A program made the position numbers and the translations under genes. A stretch of DNA of 64,000 nt from Bacteroidales bacterium (GTDB taxonomy: Bacteria > Bacteroidota > Bacteroidia > Bacteroidales > UBA932): the NCBI GenBank assembly GCA_017625535.1, contig JAGAKR010000018.1, positions 1 through 64,000 on the forward strand, written 5' to 3'. The notes under the pieces are model-generated. The model ran no database searches and was not told the origin of the DNA. It was given only the letters and a program-made list of their open reading frames with translations. Positions 37,590-46,497 of the stretch are shown here, in pieces; positions within the stretch are counted from its first letter, which is position 1; every line of letters starts with the position of its first letter.

Positions 37590-40091
37590 TTAAATCTCGT
37601 TCAAAGCCTTGAAAGAATATCCCTTCTTGGAAAGATATAGGATAATCTCTCCAAGTCTGTCGTATAGTCTGTCAACGCGGTCGGGGTGGATACCAGGATG
37701 TATAAGTATTACGGCACCATTCAGAGTCTGTGCGTGCTCAAATGCATAAAGTTTGTCTATAAGCTGCTGTGAACTCTGGTAGTTTGCCATTGCAGGGGTT
37801 GTATAGTCTGCAGGAGTTGCTGTACCAGGGGTGTAGTTTATAACCCTGTAGCCAAGTTTCTCTGTAATCCTTACCGTAATGTCGTTGTAGTACTCGTATG
37901 GAGGGAGGAACCACAAAGACTGCTCTTTTGTAATGCCGAACTTCTCAAGTTCCTTTGCATTTGCAATTATGTCATCTGCCACCTGCTGAGGGGTTACAAT
38001 AAGTGAATCCCTGTTGCCCCACTCTGCATAGAGCATATGTGAATCTGAGTGACCTCCAACATAGTGTCCCTCTTTTATTATCTTCTCTATTGTATTTTTA
38101 TGTTCCTCCATTCTGAGGGCATTTCCTGTAAAGAAGAATGAACCTTTAATCTTGTTCTTCCTCAGGGTCTTCATTATCTTATCTGCCCCCTGGAACATTG
38201 AATCTGCTGTAAATACAAGGAAGATGTCTTTTGAATCGGGATTTACCCTAACCACACAATCATAAGCATCCTGCTCAACATTCAGGGTCTTCAGTTTGTT
38301 GCCCTGCTCCTCCATTGCGGCAAAATAATAAGTGAGGCCTGCAGAGCCGTCCATTGTAGGCTCGTTGCTTGCATAGTCCCCTATGTCATCGTGGTACACT
38401 GCCATTCCGTTGTTGAATACTGCCAATGCATCCTCTTTTGTAAGTGCGGCACCGGCACGGTCGAGGAAGAGTGCCCTGTCTATAGGGCCGTCAATGAGGC
38501 CTCCGTAAGGAAGGTCATTCCAAACCCTTACATAAGAAGAGTGCGGTTCAACCGGATAATCTGCATCCGAAGGATAACCCACTATCATTGTTGTACCCCA
38601 AGGGTTACAGCCAAGGAGCCAGTCCCTGAGGGACATCTCAAGTTCCAGATATTTGTCATCACCTGTAGCCACATTGTAGAGTCTTGCATAAGTTACCGCT
38701 GCAGATGTAAGGTTGTTTGAGCACCACAGGTAAGGTACACCGTGCATAAACGGATCATCTGCACCTCTGGCTGCAATCTCATCAAGTCCCAGTCTCATGA
38801 ACTTCTGGTATTTTGCAGCTGTCTTCTCATTTTTGCTCTTTGCCTGGAAGAAGTGGCCCAGATTTATGAAAGGGTACCACTGGTAGTGGTGGTACTCGCC
38901 CCTGATGCCGTTCTCCATCCAAGGTGTTACAGGCTCAAGGTCTCCCCAGTAATCTGCCTTCTTTGCCCATTCCGGCATACCAGTAAGTTCAGCCATTGTT
39001 GCAGCCGCAAGCTCAAGGTCATCTACGTATGAATCCTCCTCATAGAAGTATGGTGAAACAAGACAGGCTGTCTGTGTGTTGCCCGGGAACTCCTCTCCAA
39101 AGTTGAATGCAGGAACAGCCTTTGCCTGTATGGTGTTTGCAAACTTAGGGTCTATATCCTTCATAAGTTCTGCACCAAGGGCAAATGTAGAAGAGAACTT
39201 GCCCGCTACAGATGCAACACCTGTTGTCCTGTTTATATACTTGCCCAAGCCCTGTGGCTTTCCGGTAACAAAGTATACAGGCCTTCCCTCTCCAGGACCC
39301 CAGCCATAATCCACCTTATCTCTGTTAGGGAGCCTCATTCCGTGGGTATGGTCCCTGTCATCTGCAATCTGTGCAAACATCACCTTGTCTTCAGGGTTCA
39401 TCCTGTTGAGCCACTCAAGTCCCCATTTCGCCTCGTCAAGGATATCGGGAATACCATTGGAACCTCTGCGTCCGTTTGCCTTGTACTCATCCTTGAATAC
39501 AGACTTGTCCTCTGTCATATAGTATGCAAAGAGCATATGGTATGTTGCTGTTGCTGAAGTTGTCTGGTACTGGAGATAGTCAGTTGCATCGTGCCAACCT
39601 CCCCTTACATCAATCTTCTCCCCGTTGCGGGTAGGATGATCCACTATAAAGCCGTCGTGCTGGTGGCATAGGGTATCTGTATAAGGGTTGTCGCCGCATC
39701 TCTGCTGCCTCATATATACAAGCATATAATCCGAGAGGCCGTCATACACATCTGCTCCAATCCTGAAATTAGGGGATTTTGCACCGGCACACTCTATGTA
39801 GTACCCACCCTCATTCTTCACAGGTGTAAAATTCAATCTGTACGCACTGGACATCTTCCATTTCTCTCCGCTTACAGCTTTTGTCTGGCCAGTATATACC
39901 ACCTCACCGGTAACCGCATCGCATACATTGAATGTCTTCTCATCCGCAGGTTCTGTAGATATGAACACCGCAACTTTAAGATCTGTAGGCAAATACCCCA
40001 CAGTATTCACCCTAACCCACTTCTGTGCAGCCGCCTGGAGTGAGAACAGCACCAATGCAGCAAAAATCAACGCTCTCTTCATAAATGTCAT
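37590..40091 (-). CDS. GH9 endoglucanase fused to a CE4 deacetylase-like domain
   Basis: This secreted 833-residue enzyme starts with a signal peptide (MKRALIFAALVLFSLQAAAQ; the ATG at 40082 is an alternative start). An Ig-like GH9 N-domain follows (about 25-110), then the GH9 barrel with the catalytic Asp in GGWHDATDYLQY and the acid Glu in YASNEPTMDG. From about residue 622 there is a NodB/CE4-type domain with HSDSH at 681-685. Its first motif reads FTADS rather than TFDD, so one metal-binding Asp is Ser, and the usual Arg of motif 3 is Leu (LPPYEYYN). The deacetylase domain may therefore be altered or inactive. It acts on beta-glucans by family. Confidence 0.9.
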   Translation of the reverse strand: MTFMKRALIFAALVLFSLQAAAQKWVRVNTVGYLPTDLKVAVFISTEPADEKTFNVCDAVTGEVVYTGQTKAVSGEKWKMSSAYRLNFTPVKNEGGYYIECAGAKSPNFRIGADVYDGLSDYMLVYMRQQRCGDNPYTDTLCHQHDGFIVDHPTRNGEKIDVRGGWHDATDYLQYQTTSATATYHMLFAYYMTEDKSVFKDEYKANGRRGSNGIPDILDEAKWGLEWLNRMNPEDKVMFAQIADDRDHTHGMRLPNRDKVDYGWGPGEGRPVYFVTGKPQGLGKYINRTTGVASVAGKFSSTFALGAELMKDIDPKFANTIQAKAVPAFNFGEEFPGNTQTACLVSPYFYEEDSYVDDLELAAATMAELTGMPEWAKKADYWGDLEPVTPWMENGIRGEYHHYQWYPFINLGHFFQAKSKNEKTAAKYQKFMRLGLDEIAARGADDPFMHGVPYLWCSNNLTSAAVTYARLYNVATGDDKYLELEMSLRDWLLGCNPWGTTMIVGYPSDADYPVEPHSSYVRVWNDLPYGGLIDGPIDRALFLDRAGAALTKEDALAVFNNGMAVYHDDIGDYASNEPTMDGSAGLTYYFAAMEEQGNKLKTLNVEQDAYDCVVRVNPDSKDIFLVFTADSMFQGADKIMKTLRKNKIKGSFFFTGNALRMEEHKNTIEKIIKEGHYVGGHSDSHMLYAEWGNRDSLIVTPQQVADDIIANAKELEKFGITKEQSLWFLPPYEYYNDITVRITEKLGYRVINYTPGTATPADYTTPAMANYQSSQQLIDKLYAFEHAQTLNGAVILIHPGIHPDRVDRLYDRLGEIILYLSKKGYSFKALNEI

Positions 40092-40117
40092 CTTAGTTTT
40101 TTGTTACTTTGAATCAG

Positions 40118-40125
40118 CAAACTTA
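40118..40125 (-). promoter_or_regulatory. Promoter -7 box (TAAGTTTG) of the GH9 gene
   Basis: This fits TAnnTTTG on the minus strand, about 27-36 bases before the two possible start codons of the GH9 gene. Confidence 0.45.
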
Positions 40126-40141
40126 CCAATTTTTTATGTAT

Positions 40142-40169
40142 AAAAAAAGGGCAACCTTCCCGGCTGCCC
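40142..40169 (-). terminator. Intrinsic terminator after the metal cluster
   Basis: On the minus strand GGGCAGCC pairs with GGTTGCCC and is followed by seven T. It ends the HMA gene transcript. Confidence 0.85.
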
Positions 40170-40199
40170 CCATATTGCATCATCTGCAATCAAAAACCC

Positions 40200-40592
40200 T
40201 TAGTGAGCGTGATTGTGCTCGTGGCTGTGGTTATGTCCATGCTCGTGTCCGTGGTCGTGTTCCCCGGCAGGAGCGGCAGGCTTCTCACCCTCCTTGTAAT
40301 CCTTTACATCATAACCTTTCTTGTTCAAAGCGGCAACAAGAGCCTCTTTGGTTATTTTTGAAGGATCATATTTTATCCACAAAGACTGCTCCTCAACACT
40401 TGCCTTAAGGTCTTTTATACCCTTTATTGTAGGGATTACAGCCTCAGCCTTCTTCTTCTCATCATCACAATGCAGGTAAACGCTGAACTTTGCCTCCTCC
40501 ATCACTTTCTTTTTCTTGTTCTGTGCCTGTGCACCAAAGGTAAAGGCAGAAAGCATAACTGCCAGCACCATAAGGAATTTAATAGTTTTCAT
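40200..40592 (-). CDS. Exported heavy-metal-associated (HMA) protein with His tail
   Basis: This 130-residue protein has a signal peptide (cut near residue 23). An HMA-like fold follows (about 33-100: SVYLHCDDEKKKAEAVIPTI, then KASVEEQSLWIKYDPSKI, then LVAALNKKGYDV). The usual CxxC metal motif has only one Cys (HCDDEKK). The tail after residue 108 has ten His in about twenty residues, alternating with acidic and small residues. Metal binding in the periplasm is likely from the tail. It is last in an operon behind a TonB receptor, 23 bases away. The metal is not known. Confidence 0.85.
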   Translation of the reverse strand: MKTIKFLMVLAVMLSAFTFGAQAQNKKKKVMEEAKFSVYLHCDDEKKKAEAVIPTIKGIKDLKASVEEQSLWIKYDPSKITKEALVAALNKKGYDVKDYKEGEKPAAPAGEHDHGHEHGHNHSHEHNHAH

Positions 40593-40615
40593 ATCTGTAA
40601 TAAATTAAATGTTTG

Positions 40616-42949
40616 TTATTTCCACAAAGTATATCTCATTCCAATATAGAACATTCTTCCCATAAGCGGACCCCATACCATTGAAGCATTGAAATCTTTG
40701 CCATAAGGGTTGTCTGCATTAAGGATAGGGTTCTTCTGTGTATAGTTTGTTATGTTCTCAACGCCGGCATACACGTCCACCATACCAATCTTCTTTGTAA
40801 CCTGCGCAAACATCATCGGATAAACCTCAGATTTTCCGCCGCCCATAAACTCAGGCAACTTGCAAGGTCCGTTAAGCTGGGCAGTAACGTCAAAGATCCA
40901 TTTGTTTAGCGGTGCTGCATACTGGAGGTTGAGCACTGCCTTGTATCTGCTGGTCATAGGTGCCTCAACAAGCCCCTTGTCCTTCATAGACAATTTTGCA
41001 TTGCTGTAACGGAATGTTGCAATGGCAGTGAACCTCTCCACAGGCTCAACAGACAAATCCACCTGGTATGTATCTGTAAATGCCCTGTTGTTCCCCATTG
41101 TTGCATCAGAAAAATCATATATGTCAACAACACCGTCTCCAAGGCCGCTGTCCCAATCATAAACAACCTTATGGTTGAACCCGGTACGGAAATAGTCAAA
41201 ACTGAAATAGTTGTTCTCCATCTCACCAAGTCTGAAGTACTGGGTAAAGTTACCTCCAATTGTCCAGGCATCCTCAGCCTCAAGATTGTCTGCAATCCTC
41301 AATGCTCTTCCCGATGACATTACGCCAAGGTTGTCTGTAATTACAAAAGGAGTCGTGAAGCCCCTTCCTGCATTCAGCCTCACCACAGTCTGGTCTGTAA
41401 AAGAATACTTGAAACTTGCCCTTGGAGCAACCTGCCATCCCCACAATGAACTGTAGTCTGCCCTGATGCCTGCAACAAGGGTAATCTTCTCATCCATTGT
41501 ATAAGTATACTCACCATATGCACCAATTACCTTGTCATCTGTATTGAACTCTCCTCTCACAAGGCCTGTGGCAGGACGGGCTGCAAGCTGGTTGTCAAAA
41601 TATTTGCTGTGCACATCATCAAGTCTTCCGCTTACACCAAAAGTGTATTTGTGGCTCTCATTTATATCCTGATGGTACATTGCATTGAAGAAACCTATAT
41701 TCTGGTATCCGCCAAAATCCTTCAGTCCGTAACTGCTCTCCATATCATAATATGAATAGTCAGCCACAACTGCAATATTCTTGCTCTGGTCCTCATTCAA
41801 TGGAATACCCAACTTGAAGAATCCGCTTACACCGGTATTGTGTATCTCATTTCCCCAGATGCCCATTGAGTATGCCTCTCCGAACATAGGGGCCTTCCCA
41901 TCTTCCACCACACTTGCAGTACGCTCATTCATCCCCTCCTCATAATCCTTGTGTCCGCCTATACGGGTATCATTCACAAACTTGGCACCGAATCTCACCT
42001 GCAGTCCGCTCGGGTGGAAATACAGCCACCTGTTGTCAAAATTTATCTGCTGGGTAAGGGGGTCATCGCGGAACATATCATCATTGCCGTCGTGTACCTT
42101 GTTGTCTTTTGAGAAATGGCCCTGCAGCACTGTACTCCATTTGTCGTTGAACTGGAGCGATGAAGCCACATTTGCCTCTGTCCTCAAATTACTGTTTGTA
42201 AACAGGTTAATGAAAAGAGGGTTCTCAGCTGTAGGCTTGCGGTGCTCCACATTTATCTGTCCTGTAATTGCCTCAAGGCCGTTCACTACAGAAGACGGGC
42301 CCTTAGCAATCTGTATGCTCTCCAGCCACTGTCCCGGAATATAACTGAGGCCGAATGGGGAAGCCAGTCCCCTCATCACAGGCCTTGTCTCATCAAGCAT
42401 CTGTGTGTAACTTCCCGACAGTCCAAGCAATTTTATCTGTTTTGCACCGGTAACCGCATCCGAGTAGCCCACACTCACACTTGCAGAGCTCTCAAAACTC
42501 TCCGCAAGGGAGCAGCATGCCATTTTGCAGAGGCCGGCTGCAGATATCACCTCTGTCTTTATATTGGCTGTCTTTGAAAGGAAGTTTGCCTCCTGACGAC
42601 CTATCACGTGTACAGACTCAAGTTCATTCTCTGGGATGAGGTTGAATATGAGTTCTTTGTCGGGAAGAAGGTTCACTCCGTTTTCATACAATTTGATAGT
42701 GTCCTGGGCATATCCTATGTATGCCGCAATGAGGGTTATGTTGTCTCCCTTTATGGATTTCATTACAAATGTACCCTCTTCGTCCGCCTCAACGGCAGAT
42801 TTTCCCTCTACCCACCATACGTTGGCAAAGGCACCGGGTTCTTTTTCACCTGTAGAGGTGAGGAAAAATACTTTTCCCTGGATTTTCTGCGCTGCAGCAA
42901 ATGTGGTGCAGGCAAAAACCAAAATCAGCAATGTGAATATTCTTTTCAT
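40616..42949 (-). CDS. TonB-dependent receptor, probably for a metal or metal complex
   Basis: The start at 42949 gives a clean signal peptide (MKRIFTLLILVFACTTFAAAQ); the open frame from 43177 has no such features. The 777-residue protein has an N-terminal CarboxypepD_reg-like domain (about 22-105), a plug with Cys141 and a Cys145-Cys146 pair (LCKMACCSLAESFE), and a beta-barrel ending in RMFYIGMRYTLWK. The Cys-Cys plug and its place between a His-rich protein and an HMA protein are typical of a Bacteroidetes receptor group tied to metals. TonB and the metal are not seen here. Confidence 0.88.
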   Translation of the reverse strand: MKRIFTLLILVFACTTFAAAQKIQGKVFFLTSTGEKEPGAFANVWWVEGKSAVEADEEGTFVMKSIKGDNITLIAAYIGYAQDTIKLYENGVNLLPDKELIFNLIPENELESVHVIGRQEANFLSKTANIKTEVISAAGLCKMACCSLAESFESSASVSVGYSDAVTGAKQIKLLGLSGSYTQMLDETRPVMRGLASPFGLSYIPGQWLESIQIAKGPSSVVNGLEAITGQINVEHRKPTAENPLFINLFTNSNLRTEANVASSLQFNDKWSTVLQGHFSKDNKVHDGNDDMFRDDPLTQQINFDNRWLYFHPSGLQVRFGAKFVNDTRIGGHKDYEEGMNERTASVVEDGKAPMFGEAYSMGIWGNEIHNTGVSGFFKLGIPLNEDQSKNIAVVADYSYYDMESSYGLKDFGGYQNIGFFNAMYHQDINESHKYTFGVSGRLDDVHSKYFDNQLAARPATGLVRGEFNTDDKVIGAYGEYTYTMDEKITLVAGIRADYSSLWGWQVAPRASFKYSFTDQTVVRLNAGRGFTTPFVITDNLGVMSSGRALRIADNLEAEDAWTIGGNFTQYFRLGEMENNYFSFDYFRTGFNHKVVYDWDSGLGDGVVDIYDFSDATMGNNRAFTDTYQVDLSVEPVERFTAIATFRYSNAKLSMKDKGLVEAPMTSRYKAVLNLQYAAPLNKWIFDVTAQLNGPCKLPEFMGGGKSEVYPMMFAQVTKKIGMVDVYAGVENITNYTQKNPILNADNPYGKDFNASMVWGPLMGRMFYIGMRYTLWK

Positions 42950-43043
42950 TGATTTTATATTGTTTTTCTTTTTATGAGTGAAGGGTAAATACAACGGTGC
43001 AGGAGTCCGCAAATACGGATTCCACACCCTGAAAAAAGAAAAA

Positions 43044-43535
43044 TCAGATTCTGAAAGTGCACAATACGGCCTGTGGTGCCTCCTTTGGATGCTGCGCAAG
43101 AAGCAGCGACAAGGCGTTTGCGGCCGATACATAAGAAATGTCCTGCTGTTCCACTGCACCCAGCAGTACATTTGCAAGAAGTGTCATCTGTGGAACTATA
43201 TCAAAGTTGTCATCAGATGTTGTCTGGTCTTCCGAAACCATATAGACATCTGTTGTACAACACCCTTCGTGCTCATCTTCACCGTGGTGGTGTGTGCATT
43301 CGTGGTGGTGCTCCCCGTCACAGTTGTGGTGTTCCTCCGGAGCGTGTGAATGTGTATAGGTGTTTCCGTGTCCATCCATATGGGAGTGAACATACTCGCA
43401 AGGACTCTCACCGAACAGCAGGATGAGTGAGGCTGTACCGTCGGCAGTGCATCTGTGTACACCATATCCCATTGTGGAGACAATGTACAGTGCAATCACT
43501 GCCAAAAAAGCCATATTTCTCATCAAACTTTTCAT
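43044..43535 (-). CDS. His-rich exported protein (HYC_CC_PP-like)
   Basis: The first true ATG is at 43535, giving 163 residues; the frame extends to a TTG at 43544. A hydrophobic N-terminus (FLAVIALYIVSTMGY) leads to GVHRCTADG and then a stretch with about 14 His in 44 residues that ends in Cys-Cys. The H-x-C, CC pattern is like the HYC_CC_PP proteins found beside TonB receptors in Bacteroidetes. It heads the metal operon. A -7 box lies only 7 bases from this ATG, so the start may be a few codons further in or the mRNA may be leaderless. Confidence 0.75.
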   Translation of the reverse strand: MKSLMRNMAFLAVIALYIVSTMGYGVHRCTADGTASLILLFGESPCEYVHSHMDGHGNTYTHSHAPEEHHNCDGEHHHECTHHHGEDEHEGCCTTDVYMVSEDQTTSDDNFDIVPQMTLLANVLLGAVEQQDISYVSAANALSLLLAQHPKEAPQAVLCTFRI

Positions 43536-43541
43536 ACGCCG

Positions 43542-43570
43542 CAAATGTAATAAAAAAATCCGTACATTTG
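43542..43570. promoter_or_regulatory. Divergent promoters with mirror-image -7 boxes
   Basis: On the minus strand TACATTTG (43542-43549) serves the metal operon; on the plus strand TACATTTG (43563-43570) serves sppA. The two boxes form a perfect inverted repeat (CAAATGTA and TACATTTG) with a 13-base A/T-rich spacer. Confidence 0.55.
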
Positions 43571-43621
43571 TAAAAGCCCTGCGGGGTTATTACAGATTAT
43601 TATGTTAATTGATATACAGTT

Positions 43622-45385
43622 ATGAAAAATTTCCTTAAAACAACACTGGCAGTCATTGTTGGTTCACTGATTGCCCTTTTCATCAGTTCGTTCCTGTTTT
43701 TTGGAATTATTGGGTCTTTGGTTTCTCTGGGAGAGAGCCAGGAACCTGTTGTTCCATCAAAGGCAATCCTTAAGATAGATTTCTCCACACCGGTTACAGA
43801 ACTTGGCCAGGAGGATGCAATGCAGGCATTCCAGAGCCTTAATTTCAGCACTTCACAACCTCTGGGCATACTCAAGGCCGTAAAGGCAATAGAATATGCC
43901 GCCACAGACCCTTCTGTAAGGTTCATTTACCTTAACCTCAACCAGTTGAACATTGGCATGGCAAACCTGGAGGAGATAAGGAACGCCCTTTACAATTTCA
44001 GGAAGAGCGGAAAAGCCATAATCACTTATGTAGACAACTTCTCACAGGGCTCATATTACCTTGCATCCATTTCCGACAAAATCTATATGAACTCTGACGG
44101 TTCCGGTGCAATTACAGGACTTGGTTCAACAATGATGTTCTTCAAGGATCTGCTCAACAAACTTGGCATTGAGGTGCAGCTCATCAGGCACGGCAAATTC
44201 AAGGCTGCAGCAGAGCAGTTCATTGCCAGCGGCATAAGCAAGGAAAACTATGAGCAGAACAAGGAGATGATTGATTCAATCTGGGAGACCTGGACAAATG
44301 AAATCTGCGAGAGCAGGGACATAGATCCTGAGCATTTCAACAAACTTGTGGACAATCTGGAACTCTTCTCTGCAGAGTCTCTGAAAGAGCACGGACTTGT
44401 GGATGAACTTGTAGACAGGAACCGCATATATGAAATATTGTGCAACTTGTCTGAAGTTGAGAAGGAGAAGGACCTCAAACTCATAAGCCTTGCAACATAT
44501 GCAGAAGCCAGGATAAAACCTAATATAAAGGTTAAGGAGAAGATTGCCGTAATTTATGCAGACGGTGAGATTACAATGTCTGATCCTTCAGGCCTTTCTG
44601 CAAAGAAGTTCTACCCTATCATAAGGGAGGTGAGACAGGATTCATCAATTAAGGCTGTTGTACTTAGGGTAAACTCACCAGGAGGTGACGCACAGGCAGC
44701 GGAGATACTTAACAAGGAACTGCAGCTGCTGAGGGAGGTAAAACCTCTTATTATAAGTATGGGTGAGTATGCTGCATCTGGAGGATACTGGATTTCTGCC
44801 AACTCCGAGAAGATATTCGCAGACAACACTACCATTACAGGTTCAATTGGTGTGTTCAGTATGGCTATGAACTATGGTGAGGGACTCAGGAAACACCTTA
44901 AGATAAATACTGCAAACATAGGCTCAAACACCCACAGCAATATGCTGAACGGCATAGATCCACTGGATGCCAAAGAGGTTGCATTCATGCAGGGTATGGT
45001 GGAGGATATATACACAAAATTCACCGCTCTTGTATCTGAGGGAAGGGACCTTCCTGTAGAATATGTTGACGAAGTTGGACAGGGCCGCGTATGGACAGGT
45101 GCCGATGCCATTGAAAACAAACTTGTGGATGAGAAAGGTGGTATACTTGATGCTCTCAATTATGCGGCCGCATCTGTAGACCTCAAGGATTACAGGATTG
45201 CAGAGTATCCTGCAGTAAAGAGCCCTATGGAGCAGTTTATGGAGATGTTGCAAGGTGCTGAGGCATCCGTAAAGGCTGCTGCAGACCCTGCTGAAACGAT
45301 TAAGGGAATCTACTCAAAGATTGCAAAAGACGGAGAGTTCAAGGTTTACGCCCGCCACCCTTACTGCTACGATTTCAACTATTGA
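43622..45385 (+). CDS. sppA: Signal peptide peptidase SppA, 67 kDa type
   Basis: SppA cuts leftover signal peptides in the membrane with a Ser-Lys dyad. The 587-residue protein has an N-terminal membrane helix (about 6-30), two S49 domains, the Lys in RHGKFKAAAEQF (about 190), and the Ser in MGEYAASGGYWIS (about 386). VNSPGGDAQAAEIL lies in between. The length matches the E. coli-type tandem form. It has its own promoter and a strong terminator after it. Confidence 0.94.
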   Translation: MKNFLKTTLAVIVGSLIALFISSFLFFGIIGSLVSLGESQEPVVPSKAILKIDFSTPVTELGQEDAMQAFQSLNFSTSQPLGILKAVKAIEYAATDPSVRFIYLNLNQLNIGMANLEEIRNALYNFRKSGKAIITYVDNFSQGSYYLASISDKIYMNSDGSGAITGLGSTMMFFKDLLNKLGIEVQLIRHGKFKAAAEQFIASGISKENYEQNKEMIDSIWETWTNEICESRDIDPEHFNKLVDNLELFSAESLKEHGLVDELVDRNRIYEILCNLSEVEKEKDLKLISLATYAEARIKPNIKVKEKIAVIYADGEITMSDPSGLSAKKFYPIIREVRQDSSIKAVVLRVNSPGGDAQAAEILNKELQLLREVKPLIISMGEYAASGGYWISANSEKIFADNTTITGSIGVFSMAMNYGEGLRKHLKINTANIGSNTHSNMLNGIDPLDAKEVAFMQGMVEDIYTKFTALVSEGRDLPVEYVDEVGQGRVWTGADAIENKLVDEKGGILDALNYAAASVDLKDYRIAEYPAVKSPMEQFMEMLQGAEASVKAAADPAETIKGIYSKIAKDGEFKVYARHPYCYDFNY

Positions 45386-45399
45386 TAAAATGGATTGCA

Positions 45400-45437
45400 T
45401 AAAAAAAGGACATCGCTTTTGTGATGTCCTTTTTTTA
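45400..45437. terminator. Bidirectional terminator between sppA and the DUF3078 gene
   Basis: AAAAAGGACATC and GATGTCCTTTTT form a long stem with A and T runs on both sides, fit for both converging genes. Confidence 0.88.
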
Positions 45438-45456
45438 TATCTTCCTTCACCTGAGT

Positions 45457-46497
45457 CTATTTCTTGAATACTCCGAATGTATAAGCAAAGTTTACGCTGA
45501 ATACCTCCTTGAACTGTACCCGAGGGGCCGCATGCCCGTCCTTGTCCGTTATGAGAACGTTATCATCGTAAATGAGGTTTGTCCTCAATCCTGTCTGGAG
45601 GAACTTGTTCAACTTGTAGGTAAGTTGAAAATCCCAGTTTATCTGCACATTCTGTGGATTGTCGAGATAATCCGAGAAAAGTCTCAAAGTTGAAGAGACC
45701 TTGCAGTTCTTCATAATGTCCTTGTTAAGGGTTGCAGTGAGCTGCGCACCCAACGCCCATCTGGCCGTCTCATCTGCCTTGTTTCCATATTTGGCCCTTA
45801 GAAGTGAATCGGTAACTATTACCAGATTGCCTGTGAATGGGGCAAAGTTCAATGAGAACTCCTTGCCGTTTCCAGGTTTGTAGTCAATACCGAGACCAAG
45901 AGACAGATATGCAGGAGCAAGGAATTGTGAAACCTTTTTTGAAGCATCATTCTTGTACTCAAAACCAGGGGAGAACTGTGACCTGAAGTTGAAGTTTGCA
46001 GAGAAATAAAACTTGTTCACAGCCTTGTAGCCCCATTTGCTGTCGAGAACTATCTTGTCATCGCTCTTGCGGTAACCGTCATCAAACGACTGGATGAAGC
46101 CATATGAAAGCTGGGCCCTGTTGTCCCAATACATGTCGCCCTTGGCATAGTTTGCGTGTGCGTTCACATAACTGTTCAAAGCCACCGACCCGGATCCTCC
46201 GGCTGCCCAGTTTGTAAGGGAGATCTGCGAGAATCCCACCTCTGTAAGCATACCTGTTGTCCAGAACTTTGGAGGTGTCACAGGTTCATAGTTTATGGTA
46301 GGTACCGCAAACTGAGAACCTATTATCCTGCACAACTCCTGCGCGCTGTTCAGATTTGAGAGCCTTGCCTGTTCCAGCGCCTCTTCATTGAGCCCCTTCT
46401 TCTTTTCATCCTTCACCTGGGCATAAGAGCAATGCGTTGCCGCCATAAACAGCAACACCAGCAAAGCCACATATTTTACAAATCCGTTTTTCATCAA
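45457..46497 (-). CDS. DUF3078-family outer membrane beta-barrel protein
   Basis: This 346-residue protein has a signal peptide (AATHCSYAQ) and, after a short linker, the DUF3078 start (FWTTGMLTEVGFSQISLTNW, AAGGSGSVALNSYVN). Alternating strands follow that end in an aromatic C-terminus (FSVNFAYTFGVFKK), a mark of outer membrane barrels. The function of DUF3078 is unknown. It is last in a proS-led operon, directly against the preceding gene. Confidence 0.85.
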   Translation of the reverse strand: MMKNGFVKYVALLVLLFMAATHCSYAQVKDEKKKGLNEEALEQARLSNLNSAQELCRIIGSQFAVPTINYEPVTPPKFWTTGMLTEVGFSQISLTNWAAGGSGSVALNSYVNAHANYAKGDMYWDNRAQLSYGFIQSFDDGYRKSDDKIVLDSKWGYKAVNKFYFSANFNFRSQFSPGFEYKNDASKKVSQFLAPAYLSLGLGIDYKPGNGKEFSLNFAPFTGNLVIVTDSLLRAKYGNKADETARWALGAQLTATLNKDIMKNCKVSSTLRLFSDYLDNPQNVQINWDFQLTYKLNKFLQTGLRTNLIYDDNVLITDKDGHAAPRVQFKEVFSVNFAYTFGVFKK

